From: Seiridium cupressi
Taxonomy: Eukaryota > Ascomycota > Sordariomycetes > Amphisphaeriales > Sporocadaceae
Length of the DNA: 64,000 nucleotides
NCBI GenBank assembly: GCA_036674765.1
Contig: JARVKI010000130.1
Span: forward strand, 33,563 to 97,562
Direction: 5' to 3'
Below the pieces are notes generated by a model, which was not told where the DNA came from, ran no database searches, and worked only from the letters and a program-made list of their open reading frames with translations. The position numbers were made by a program, and so were the translations under genes. Shown here one piece after another: positions 36,342 to 48,546 of the stretch (position 1 is its first letter; each line of letters begins with the position of its first letter).

Positions 36342-37705
36342 TCATTAACATGATATGACAAGGAAAATTAGATCCTAGGATCCGGGGGCGGGGAACTCTG
36401 TCGCTTACAAGAAACGACACAGCTGCGGATCAGGCATACGGCCGTATATATCGGAGATAGTGATCTAAACAAAGATTAGAGTCGCTGGCAGATGGGTCAT
36501 AGCTTCAATCTCGGCCTGGTGCTCCAACGCACACGCCATATGACCACACAAAAGACTAATGAGCTCTAAGAGTGGGTATGGCTGCCATGTAGCTTTTCGG
36601 AAATCCTTAGCTTTGTTGTAAATGGGTTAGCCTCTATCAAGACAGTTCAATCTATAGGTCAAGCCAGGCTTATCATGCAGTACTACCTTAACCGCCAGCG
36701 TAATGGCCTCATGTCTAGTACGACATGCGACAAGCCTTGACGGGCCTTATACATGCTGCAGATTGTCGAGCCATACTGGTGTTTGTCCCACAAGACGCGA
36801 TTGCCGGATCCATAATTGGATGAGCTGACAACACGGAATGATATGCGTACAAAGGGTGTAAGTGTCCGGACATAGCAAACACTACTACTCCCGCCCGACG
36901 TTGCCGGCATCCTGTACAAAGTAGGCACTGTGTCGCCCAGCTGACGTGATGACACGAAAATCAAAGTTATTCGAGCGCCGTCATCGTGGGTACGCCACCC
37001 AGTGCCTCCGTCCGTGCCTTGCGGTGCTACGGGACGTCTACATATCAGCACCTCACTTATCTTTTGATGCAACTATATTTCCAGCTGAACACCGCCTACA
37101 TACAGTCTGTTGCTGTATGTATGTCGTACAACAGCAGCTACAGGAGTGGCGGCAGTGCGACCTTCGTGACTGTACGTCGTGTCAGGCTGTAGGCAAGCAA
37201 TGCGATGGAGCGACTGGATCACTCTACCGCTTCACGGCATAGTTGTCGAAGGGATTGTGAGGTTGGTGTAGCTAAGATGATACCGTCACTACATATGCGG
37301 CCAAACTTCTTGTCATGTCCCGCAACACAGCCTAATGATCCAAACTAGTAATTCGAATGCCATGAACAAATTCGCTGGCATGCCCATTCTACCCTATTTA
37401 TCTTGCGGGGGCCCAAAGCTCTTTACAGATGTCGATGGATATAATCTCGGTATCAATCATACACCACGCAAATGCAGGCAATCTAAAGTTTGCGACTGCT
37501 CATTGCCTTTAAATTGCAGAAAGACGTACCTTGACATAAAAATCGACCTTTTGAACGCCCTCTGAAGGCCCGGGAGACGTTGGACCCCACCAGCGCATAT
37601 ACTGGCAGTGGACATTTAGACCTCAGATTGCTATTCATCGTACTCCGCCAAAGGTGCACATCTGAGAGCCAATTTGAACCTAGGAAATCACGGATTACTG
37701 GAGAT
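36342..37705. other. Gene-free stretch
   Basis: No supported gene. ORFs at 36683-37242 overlap on both strands and show no domain. Contains the promoter of the kinase-like gene. Confidence 0.4.
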
Positions 37706-39527
37706 ATGGGGAGTGAGTGTGATGCCATCTGCAAAGAACTCTATCCCAGGATGCAAAAGGCTGGAACATGGATCCCGCGAACTTTTGGCAGGGATGCAAT
37801 TCGTAACCGCAACGAAAACGCGCTCCTAAAAGAGATCAAAAAACAACTTTGGGGCTTGGAGGGCGCTCTAGACCTGAAAAGTTTTATTTGTGAAGAAGCC
37901 CCTCAACTCTGCGTGATGCTCATCTTCTGGCGCCACATAGGGCTGATTGAGCAGTTCTATAAGTGCGGCATCAAGGACCGGGACTTTCCACTCGAGGTGT
38001 CATCCCGGGAGGAAACCCAAACGGAAATCAAGCACCCAAAGGCGACACTCAATATCAGCTTCGAGAATTCAATCACTTTGTTAGACCATTACCAGTGGCG
38101 ATTTTTTGTCCCTTCTCTCTCCTGGAAAGCGTTTGACGGCCCAGCTCTGCCACGCGAGACTATACTGCCCTACCTTACCGACCTCGTCGAGATAAGTAGA
38201 ACGGATTTCAGCATTGTGCACAAAACCACGATTCATCGAGACCATATTGATATGAGATCCAATCACCTTGTAAGTACTGATTTACTGTTAGTCTTATATA
38301 TCCATACAGTGATCAAAACATGGGACCAAAAACTAGCGGGAATTCCTGACCCTCCCTTAGAAACTCTTCATTGGTGATAATGGGAATCCGGTAGCCGCTG
38401 TCAAGGAGTTACTTCCGATCGCCATGACGAATGATCAATTCGAAAGCTTCATAAAGTATGAGTACGACTTCCTGAATAAGTTGAGGGGTGACGACTTTCA
38501 GACAAAGCATTTGATCAAGGCAACTGCTTCTTACCGGTACAAGGATACATTGTATTTTGTTTTTCCATGGGCGTCACAGGGTAACCTCCGCAAGTTTTGG
38601 AAGGAAAAGGTTCCTCAGGTCCACGACAAAACCTTCCTCAAGTGGCTTTTTGCCCAACTTCTTGGTGTGGCCGAAACCATTCAATCTCTACACAAGCCGC
38701 AGGTAAACATTCGCCACGGTGACCTGAAGCCTGAGAATATCCTCTGCTTCGAATCATCCGACCCTTTCCTAGACCAAAAAGACCCATCATACGTATTGGT
38801 CATTTCCGATGTCGGCCTAGCAAGGGAGCACGACAAATTGACGAAATTCCGGTCGCGGACCAAGCAACCCGGCGGCGGAACCATGGTCTATGCCGGCCCA
38901 GAAATGGAACTCTCTGAGGGTCGTGCTACATCACGCCGCTACGATATATGGTCCTTGGGCTGTATCTATCTTGAATTTTTCATATGGCTGCTCTACGGAA
39001 TTGACGGCCTAGAACAGTTCGACAAGGCCAAGAACGGAAAGTTCTACAGGGTTCGCGAGAAAAGGGATGACCTACAGCCTGGTGGAACGGTCAAGACTGC
39101 AGAGATAAATCCAGTTGTTCTAGACTGGATTGCACGTGCAATTGAGCATTCTCGAGATGCCACGGCAGATGAGGAAAGTGCAGTGAGCCGGCTCCTTACC
39201 CTTATCAAAGACCGTCTACTTGTGATCGACGCGAATCCCGATACCTTGGACTCGAGTTCGAACGGAACCGTTCCCGTTCAAGGCTCGCCTGCACCGATCT
39301 CCGAGTCCTCCAACATTCCAGACATCCGGCTTGAAAGATCTGCGACAGTACTTGAGAGAACAGTGATATCTGAGCGAGCGTACGCTGAAGAAGTGTACAC
39401 CGAGATCCTCGAAATTGTCAGATCAGCTGAGGCCCATGAAATCGAATGGGTAGTGCTCGAGGAGTTGATGCCAGCGATGCCAGACCCACCGCATGATCTT
39501 GACCAACTTGATCCGAACGGCCCTAAA
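37706..39527 (+). CDS. Protein kinase-like protein, probably the N-terminal part of a kinase-HET fusion
   Basis: Exons 37706-38269 and 38361-39527, joined in phase 0. The first exon encodes an alpha-helical N-terminal region of about 188 residues with no known motif. The second carries a kinase fold: VAAVKEL (ATP-binding lysine), RHGDLKPENIL (catalytic loop Asp, Lys and Asn present), ISDVGLAREH (DVG in place of DFG) and VYAGPEMEL (APE-like). The kinase is followed by a linker ending DLDQLDPNGPK at 39527. The gene either ends 19 codons later through intron read-in (stop at 39582) or splices into the HET exon at 39909. The second reading keeps phase 0. The combined protein would be an NLR-independent signalling/incompatibility architecture; this is inference. 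Confidence 0.75.
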
Positions 39528-39908
39528 GTGAGTATAACCTGTAATGATGTTTTGGAGAAAGCTATTTCTAATATGTCCATTTAGTACGTAGGTTATTAAA
39601 TGATGTCTCTGATGGAATATGGCTAACAAAATCTTCCGTGTTATTACAGAAGGTATAGCGTTACCCTTTGACGTCAACAATTCACAATGCTCAACCTTAA
39701 CCTTGTCGTAGTAGTTAACTCCATAGATAGTTTGTAAGTATTAGTGCTATCCCCAACACTAATTACTAATCCAAATTTCCAGCCGGTTAGTCCCAGTTTA
39801 AGTCAGTTCTCTTGGAGCGCTTACAATCTTTAACTCTGGTTGAATCGTTGTAGATGGTATGCAAGTTACCTTTCACGGCGTGAATTGAGTGTTTATTTGT
39901 GGTTCTAG
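39528..39908 (+). other. Chain of six intron-like units between kinase and HET exons
   Basis: Units with GT donor, branch-like motif and AG acceptor: 39528-39584, 39588-39649, 39653-39711 (or to 39714), 39734-39782, 39786-39853 and 39857-39908. They are separated by spacers TAC, AAG, a 19/22-nt piece, CCG and ATG. Removal of the whole 381 nt as one intron joins the flanking exons in phase 0. Using the four 3-nt spacers and skipping the longer one also keeps phase. Confidence 0.5.
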
Positions 39909-41832
39909 CTCGACGACCGGTGGGAGTACATTCCGGATAACGCGGTGGCTAAGAAGCTCTTGGAAAGCCCGGTTCGTCTGACCTCGAGCGACGAGCAATC
40001 GAATCTCTGTACACGCTGTGTTCAGTTGCCGATATTTTCCAAGGGACTCTGGTTCGAAGACAAAATGAGCCGTTTGCAGACATCTTCTTCAAGATGTGAC
40101 CTATGTCGGCTTTTGTGTCACGGCCTAGAAGGTCGGGCCACAACACCTAATGATCTTATGCGCTTTATCAGAATTGATTCAACTATCAAAGTTAACAATC
40201 GGCAGTTACCATCCATTGCCTCTCTTTATACCTTGCCCCGTGGGGCGAAGTGCTTCGATTACAACATTCAGCTTGGCTATCCTAAGCTTTCAGACCCTGG
40301 CGATCGATGGAATGTTGCTGTCATAGATGCATGGCTGCAAGACTGCGATGAAACCCATGAATGCCTGCGCATTCGAGACAAATCATTCCTACCAACGAGG
40401 CTTCTCGATGTCGGCCTTGATTCAACAAATTGTCGCCTGATATGCCATACGGGTAAGTTAGGTCGAGACTCTAGGTATCTGGCATTATCGCACCGCTGGG
40501 GCGCCCATCCCGATCCTTACTTGGCTGACAAGATTGTCTGTACCTACGAGACTAATATAAGCAGGCTGGCAAAAGGGGTCAATGACTCAGTTTTCCCGCC
40601 CCTGTACCAAGACGCCATTACCATAGCGAGGAAACTCGGCATACATTTTCTGTGGATCGACTCGCTATGCATTATTCAACCGGAACCGGGAAACCACAAG
40701 GACAGAGACAAGGGACAGGATTTCCGGAGGGAGTCAAACAAGATGGAGCTGGTATTCTCTTCTGCCTACGCAACCATTGCTGCAACTTGTGCCAGTTCAG
40801 CGGCGGAACGTTTCCTCAAACCCCGGCCGAAAAGACAGTTTGTCACCATACAAACCGAATCAAGCCCTTGCTACCTGGCAGAAGTGATCGATGAGTTTTC
40901 CAAAGAGGTAGATAGCGGGGGACTAAACAACAGGGGTTGGGTATTCCAAGAGCGTGCACTATCTCGTCGCACAATTTACTTCGCTGAGCAGCAAACCTAC
41001 TGGGAGTGTGGACAAGGTGTGCGGAGTGAGACACTCTCACGAACAATGAAGTACGTAAGTAGTCTTTAGTTGTCAGAAACATGGCTAATACGGTTTGGCT
41101 CTCACGTACAGTATCAGAGGTTCCATTCTTGGCGACGCCAACTTCCCCTACGCCTTCCTAACTTTCGACAAAGGCAAACGGATCAAACTCTACCAAGACC
41201 TCTACGAACGATATACCCGACTCGCACTCACCCACTCCACCGACCGTCCCGTGGCAATCAAGGGCATGGAGGCTCGACTGCTCCATGCCCTTGAAACTCG
41301 AGGCGGGTTTGGCGTGTTTGAAGTACATCTACACCGAGGTCTGCTCTGGAAACGCGAAGGGCCTCGTCTGGCACGGATCGACTACTCCAAGGGCTCTACC
41401 AGAGCTGCACGCGAGATCATACCGTCCTGGTCATGGATGGCCTATGACGGGGCCATACGATACATGGACATACCCCCCGGTGCCGAGTGGAAGGCTTGGT
41501 ATGCTAACGTCACGTCACCGTGGGAACGAGTGCATGATTACAACGGAAGGCAGCCTTCCGAGCTGAGAGTACTCGCCCGTAACATTGTGGATTTTGCGGC
41601 GGGAGATCGGGTCTTTCTCGATGAACCACATAGTGCAGCTGGTCATGACTTCAAGTGCGTCGTCGTTGGCTCAAGGCGCGCACCTAATCCGATGCGGGCG
41701 GAGGAATACTATTCGCTCATAGTGACACTTTTGGATGGCGAAGAGGACGTTTGTCAAAGAGCCGGGGTCGCGTTCCTGGATAGACGCCATATTGACTGGG
41801 ACACTCCGGCGGTAGCGCTGCGCGTTCGCTAA
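39909..41832 (+). CDS. HET-domain (heterokaryon incompatibility) protein or C-terminal part of a kinase-HET fusion
   Basis: Exons 39909-41050 and 41112-41832; the 61-nt intron closes the frame. The first exon starts right after an acceptor and reads LDDRWEYIPDNAVAKKLL. A separate translation start is not obvious, which favours fusion with the kinase upstream. The HET domain is complete in outline: RYLALSHRWG, the DAITIARKLGIHFLWIDSLCI block and RGWVFQERALSRRTIYF. The C-terminal 240 residues contain the usual IIPSWSWMAYDG segment. HET domains trigger cell death when non-self is sensed after hyphal fusion. No repeats (WD, ANK, TPR) are seen. Stop is TAA at 41830-41832. Confidence 0.85.
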
Positions 41833-42385
41833 ACTACAGCGTAGACTCTAATAAACTTGGCAGACTTGACGTCTTTACTGTCTCAAAAAGACGCGTTCCA
41901 AAATATTATAAGTTCAGAGCGAGCCGATAAGACCATTTTTGTTCCCCTACTGGGCTCGCCAACAAGGCCTTTTTACTGCTACCTAGTGCTTTAAAAGTAT
42001 AATATAGCGGCTGAGGGATTCTTGAGGAATCAAGGCCATTTTATTTCCTATACTGGAGTCGGTACAAACCGAGTTAATCCGATATTTGGCTGCAGGTAAA
42101 TATTAGGCGTTATACTAAGACCCTTTCTTGTTGGGCCTTATAATATAATCCCACCGGCACTTCGCCTATAGCACAAAGCGGCTAATTTGACAGCAATATT
42201 GCATGCCTTAATGGCGGCCGATTGCCTACCATAATTGAGGCCATTTCTTTAATCTCTGATCAGAAATTGGTATGTTATTAGGGTCACGATTTGGATGCTA
42301 CGACTGTTTCAAAGCTATTTTCTACCAGACTCCTTTCAAGTTCAAACTGGAATATTTGAAGCAACCCGCCCCTTGAGGCTTAATT
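41833..42385. other. Intergenic, AT-rich in part
   Basis: Between convergent HET and chitinase genes. No gene seen. Confidence 0.4.
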
Positions 42386-45300
42386 CTAGAGGTTAGGCTC
42401 GTTCGCCCATTGCAAGAATGGATTAGGCCAGTCATCATAAGACCACTGGCCTATCGAAGCATATCCATTCTCCAGAGCTGTAAGCTGCCTCTGTATTTCC
42501 GGATTCAGCTGGCCTGCCCCTGTCGTCGTTCCGCCGCCCGCCGCACCGCCATTACCAATCTGGATGTTTTCAATCTTCTCTTTGAGGTCTTCCAAGTTCT
42601 CATTGAGCAACGCAGCCAGCTTGATGCCGGTCACCGCGCTGTGGTCGTACATCCACTTCTTCCAGTACCTCGATATACCCAATCGGGTGTACCCGCCTGT
42701 CACGTAATCGTCATCGTCAAATGCTGCCGCCGCGTCCTCCATGGCGTCGCTGCAGTCGTTCTAATCAGTACTTTCCGACCCATCTCACACAAGGGAAGAC
42801 AAGGCAGGGCAAAAACGATTGAGACTTACAGATAATCCACGACCCGGTTGACTTGTGTGATTAACGTATCCTGTACAAGTTGGAGGTAGCGGATAGTGAA
42901 GAGGACTTTGCGCATTGCGCAAAGCGCTTTTGCATAGTTGTCCTTGGCGATGCATGCGCCGACGGTGCGAACATCCTCTACAGCATCATTCCACGCCCTG
43001 TTTTACCGTGTCAGCTTCGGAGCTTTTATAGCGTCATGACTACAAGGGAGAGGCTGTGCTCGTGGAGATAGGTGATGCTTACGCTTCTTTCACACTGTTC
43101 GTGTCTAAGTCGAGAATCGTCATCTCGTGGTAATATTTATTTCGGTGGGGCAGTGTTTTCATGATGGTGGCGCCAAGAGGCCCTTTGCCTCCACTTGAAG
43201 TGGGGTAAACCTGGCCATCATACCAATCTGCCTGTAGTGGTATCGTGTCGAGCCAGAATTTGATATGCATGCAAAAGTCCCATTGTTGGCCTTTGATCCA
43301 ACTATCTGTTACGAACTTTTTAGTATCTTGAAAGTCGGTTGACGCTCGGTTAGGGAAGGTAACGCTTTTTGCTTGCATTCTCGTCGTGTATGCTTCAAGG
43401 AATCTTTGGATCTATTGGGACATTATTAGCTACACATTGGAAAGCAAAATGAGGGCTAAGGAATCACGAGATGTTGGCCGTAAGACGAGAAGATATAAGG
43501 GAAAACTGATGAAAGGAGACTTGGGAAACAAGTAAGTAGATGTGACTGACTGTCTGGAATTCCTGTGAAGAATATCAGTTAGCATCAAACTTGTAACTCC
43601 AAGGAAAAGGCACGCAACCCACAAGTACATGTTCGGCGTTATATTTTGAGGTTCCATCCGAATCTGGCGTTGACTGCACTCCAAATTCTAGCCCGTGTCA
43701 GTTGTTGGCTCAAATCATTCGACTCATTATACCGCCCGAGAATACTATTGGGATGCTCTTACCATAGTCCAGCATGTCAGTTTTGTCATGGGGAGCGTAA
43801 GTTGTGAAGAAATCACCGTTTTCGATCTCCCTTACCAGATCGCCAGAGCTAGGGAAGCTGAGGCCGTCGACGGTGATGACTGGCTTGGCGGGTCTCGAGG
43901 TATTACACAAATTAAAGCGGGCCTTTGTAGAGAAACGCTTTTCTATCATAGACCGCCTCTCGGACCAGCGCTGGTGGTTGATGTACTCGGGTCGTAACTT
44001 GATTGCAGTATCTCGCGGGGCCAAGTACGACAAGCTTCGAGGTTCAGCAATGGACGAGGCCGTCGATCGACTATTGGAGCCATTGCACTCTGGATCGACC
44101 TCGTTTCCATCCGAGTCAAATATGTCGCCACACGGCCCCGTTTCCAAGAAGGTGTCCCTCGCGCAGACGACGGCACGTCCTTTCGGGTCCGGGAATAGTG
44201 GGCCGACGATGGGCTCGTCCTCGTCGTCGTCATCGTGGGGATGCAGACGAAGATGCTCACTTCCGCGCTTATTTTCATCTGCAGAAAAGGCGTAACACTT
44301 TGGCGGTAGCAGCGACACCGCGTGTTGATACACGTTCTGCGTTTTCTTCTCCCAACCGAGTATCGGGGCGTTGGTGATGATGTCAAACTTTTGCTCATAG
44401 CTGACCTCGTACATCAGACCTTTGCAATCGTCATCCGTACCTACACCAAGGACCATTCGGTTAGGCATGGCGGCACGAATATGTGTGTCTGTCTCAAGAA
44501 TCCCGTTGATATCAACTTGAATCTTAAACGCTACACTGGGGGTCAGTGTTAGAGACACACTTCCCTGCGCGGCAACTGAAACCTCGTAGCTGGGATTCAT
44601 GAGTGTGTCTGCCGCGTAGATATGTGATGACACTGATTTATCATCTGGATCGTCGCTAAGGCCTGAGGGATAGCCCCAAGCGAGGGGGTGGCCATCTTCT
44701 GGTCCTGACATTGTTACGGCGGTAGAGAAATCCCTAAAAGAGAGAAAAGTGGTCTGTTAGCAAACAATGATCAAGAATGGGTTGTGCTTGTGATACGGGA
44801 CGCGATGGAGAGGCCTTACCCTGAGATAGTCGCAATGGAATCTATTTGCGCAGTGACGTCCATGAAAGGCCCGATAGTCACCAGCCCCTTGATGTTGAAA
44901 CTCCCACCCCATGGCGCGAAATTTGTTACTAAAAGATTCCATGGTCAATATTAATTCTCTCAGGAAAGCTGTGTAGACAGTGGGCCCTCGTTGCGTCCGA
45001 GGACTGTTGATCCATCGAGGACCACAGGGATTCTTGCAAAATAGGATCGACTTACGTAACTGCGCTTCCGGTGACTCAAGTGTGAATTGAGCTGAGCCTT
45101 TTATCCCTAGCTGTGCATTAACGTCCAGAGAGTTGAGCCTGAAGAAGGCATACGCCTGCTCAAACTCGGTGTCCTTGACCTTCCCAATAAGCGAGACACC
45201 CCAATCTAGATCAGCGACAAGCCCGCCTACAGCGTCGACTTTGATACTTGCGTCAAAGGTTGGTGGACAGCTGACCGTGGCTTCATACAGAATTTGCTCG

Positions 45301-48300
45301 AAACGGTAGTTCACGCCCTGCCCAGCCAGAGTGGTCCCGCCTGCAATGAATCCATCGAACAGCTTCTTCCACTAGGAAAGTGAACCGGCACCTCGTTTCT
45401 CATTGATCTGCTGGTCCTGCTGGAGTCTCGCCTCGTGGCGGCGGAACCAGTCGTAGTGAGGCTCACGTCAGTCCCGAACAGGAAGCTCGAGCGTATGGTT
45501 GCGGCTATCGACAACGTCACGCTTTTCGATTTCCGAGGCTACTACGTCGTGCCAGTAGTTCTTGTGGCTCGAGCTGTCGATGCGGACCAGGATCTCATCA
45601 TTGGCAATGTCGCGTATCTTGTAATCGTACTTGATCTCATACACGTTGGAAAAGTTGGTCATGCGTTTTGCGAGATGAGGCGGCACGCCTAGAATGTTGG
45701 TTTGTTGGAACGAGACGACGCGTACCCACTCATCCGGACCGCAATCTTCGGGGAGGCGTGCTAGTGTTCCGTACGCACCGCCACCAAGTAGCAAGTCTTC
45801 ACAGTCGTGATTCTCCGAGTCGGCCATAAAAACTGCATAGAAAGTCTGTGTGTTATAGTCGGATGGATCCGGGTCCGGACAATTGAACGTTTCCAGGAAG
45901 GAATTGTCACGCCTGTCCAGAGACTGGACACTGTCAGGAGGTCCGACCATAACTACCCAAGCTAAAGGAGATTGCGTTAGCGCATGCATAAAGATATATT
46001 CGAATAAGCAGTTCTACCAAATGAGTTCTCATTAGGGTCGAGCAGGTTACCCGCTATTTCTCCCTCTTCACTGCTTGACTCCTGCGCCTCTGCCCATGTT
46101 GGCTCGTCCTCGGAGGGTATCTCATCGTACTCTGGGAATAAGCGATCAAGACCAACAGGCAACGTGCCGCCAGATGCTCCGCTGTGAGAAGATATATTAG
46201 TACTTCGAACAACGCGTGAGGGTTGGGGAAAATGTTCAAGTTAATAAAGCGGGCCGTGAAGCTTACCCCACTGGTGAATCGCAGCAAAACGATTTTTTCC
46301 CACCAAACCAGCAGCCGTTGGAGTTTCCGGGAGTTGACCATGAACTCTGAGCAACTGTGATTTGATCCTAATCAACTGATCAGCTACGCCTCGGTTCGGT
46401 CGACGAATTGCCATCGTTGATCCAGGCTGGTGGAAACTTACCACAGGGCAGTTGGCCTGATTGCAGAACCCGGCTGTCCCCTGCCACTTACAACTCTTGA
46501 ATTTTGGCTTCTCAGGGCAACAAAGGCTGGACACGCCTGACTAAGTCAATTTCTGTGGTTTGTCACCAGGACAGGTCGTGCCTCCTTTCCACTCGCACGA
46601 TTCCACAGCCTTTCGGGCAGCCGAGGGAGGGCAGCAAAACGACTTTCTATTCACGTTACAATGGCCTCCGCCTCCATAGTCGTCGAGCGCTAGAGTGATC
46701 TTCAAAGGGTGTTCCAATCCAGGTCAGTAGTGTATCTTTGGCGTCGCCACTTTTTCCGTGGCCGCCGGTGCATGGATTGATAATTTGTACTCACCTCTCC
46801 TTCGCCACATGCCGGACCGCATTTGGTCCAGTGGCACGTCTCCGGATCGGGTGCGCCCCAAGGCTGGCAGCAAAAGGGACGTTGCTTGGAGTTCTTCCCT
46901 GCTCCTTTACAGCCTTGGCCATCCTGGTTGAGGTTCAACCTGGTCTCTACGTTCTCAGTAAGCGAGCCTTCGACTGTAGCTGCTAGAAGGAAAGAGGATA
47001 ACTGACCATTTCTTTCCAGCCACTAAGGCACTCATCGTTACAATCCATGTACTCGCATTTGGAAATGTCAAAATCATCAATTAGGCTGTCCTCATCGAAC
47101 TGTGGGTCAATGTCCTTATGTGTCAAGGCTTTTAGCGCGTTGAAGCCATCGTCGTCTTGGTCAATAGCCCACACCATCAAGCCAGCAAGGCCTCGTTCGT
47201 TAGCAAAGTCAACCTTTTGCTGAAAGGTCGTGCTATCGTCATACGAAATCCCTGTTTAGGTAGCCCAGTTAGCCTGTAGTCTCCCTCCGTAAGGGCGTAT
47301 GCCCAGCTTACAGTGGTTGCTGTCGTAAACAAGCATTTTTACACCGGCCACCTCATCCCAGACCTCGTTGACAGCCCCGCCTGCATCCGACACCTTGTCC
47401 ATGATCTCACGATAGGAAAGGTAGCCTGCAGTTTTCGTGCATTCTCCTTTGCTCCCTGCCGAAGCAAAGGCGCATCCCGGTGTGTAGCAGGAGGCATCAG
47501 CAAGAGTGTAAGACCTTCCATAAAAGGCGATTCCCAAGTTAATGAGAGATGGACTGATATCGTTCCGCCAGAAGAGCTCCAAAGCCTTGTCGACTTCGGT
47601 CAAGTTGGTGTGGGCTAATATTTGTTGCCCGATCTCGTGAGTCTTGTCCCAGATGCCGTGAAGATCGTAGCTCATCAAGTTGATAAAGTTCACGTGCTCT
47701 GCGATGGCCGGGAGGTCAAACCATCGAAGGTACCAGTATGAGCTAGGTGTTGTGATGGAAATGCCCCATTTGCCTTTGCCGTAGCTGTTGAAAGCATGTC
47801 GTATCGCGGCAAGCATTAGTGGGAAATTGTCAATATCCCGGTCCGAGCCGCCACGATCGGGGGCTCCGGGATATTCAAAGCCGTACTCGAGCATAAACTG
47901 CGCAAGATTTCTGGCGAAGGTGGAACGTGCAATGGAGTTCGCAGCTATGTCCCCGAAGACTGGTTGGAATTGGGTACTATATTTCCAGTGTGGTTAGACT
48001 CAAAATAACGGGCTTCCCCTCGAGATTTAGAGTAAAGAATGATGAAGAAGATTGGAAATAACGCTCATTACAACCTGTGGAATGAGAAGAGAGGGGGTGG
48101 GTGTGAATGTTTACCCATTATCACTAAAGGTCCATCCTCCAATAGCTAACCATACGCCGAGTTTGGAATCTCGCATCTTAGCCGCGGTGACCTTGTGGTA
48201 TAGGGTACCGGCGTCTTCATTGGACAGACTTGAGCCGTCCTCACCCACCATTGGAACAATGTCGAGCTGTAAGATATCATGTTAATTACGCTAGTCTAGA

Positions 48301-48546
48301 TTATGTCTGGCTGCTTTTTGTCGAGAATGAACATACCGTCTCAGGGCTGATGTAAGCAAAGGAAAAATTCAGAATATTCAGCGCAGACGCTGGAATCTGC
48401 GACGGTTTTAGAGTGCCGCAAGACTCTGAATCAGCTCGCCATGACTCGTAGTAGCCGATGACCTGCGAGCGCACATTACCCCCCGATCCAGGGCTTTTGG
48501 GCATCCCGCAGTTGGACTGGCAGCCACTGCCTGGGTCACAGAACTC
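42386..48546 (-). pseudogene. GH18 chitinase with killer-toxin-like C-terminal region, decayed
   Basis: Minus-strand exons can be traced from 48546 down to the stop at 42386 (about 15 pieces). Order: the end of a CBM18 chitin-binding module (EFCDPGSGCQSNCG), a GH18 domain (48500-47010), cysteine-rich repeats ending in FCC or LCC (46944-46267), and a long C-terminal region like that of large fungal chitinases resembling the alpha/beta subunits of yeast killer toxin. Breaks: no start, signal peptide or full CBM18 is found upstream of 48546. The GH18 active-site segment reads YGFEYPGAPD, so the DxxDxD residues before the catalytic Glu are absent. In-frame stops lie at 46543-46541, 45470-45468 and 45374-45372. 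The splice phase into the last exon (42760) does not close. The LysM gene diverges from it, as is common for this chitinase class. Confidence 0.8.
43551..43562 (-). other. Candidate 12-nt microexon within the chitinase relic
   Basis: GAATTCCAGACA lies between an acceptor (TTCACAG) and a donor (GTCAGT). It keeps phase between exons 43687-43623 and 43411-43083 and supplies the residues expected after EHVL. Confidence 0.45.

Noticed and set aside
36683..37242. Overlapping plus and minus ORFs of about 100-130 codons
   Set aside because: No recognisable domain, no splice structure, and each is explained by the absence of stops in the other.
39712..39733. Using the 22-nt (or 19-nt) spacer as a coding exon of the kinase-HET gene
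   Set aside because: It contains stops in the entering frame and is not a multiple of three, so it destroys the HET frame.
43079..48504. Treating the separate chitinase-region ORFs as independent small genes
   Set aside because: Splice sites and phases link most of them into one minus-strand gene of known domain order.
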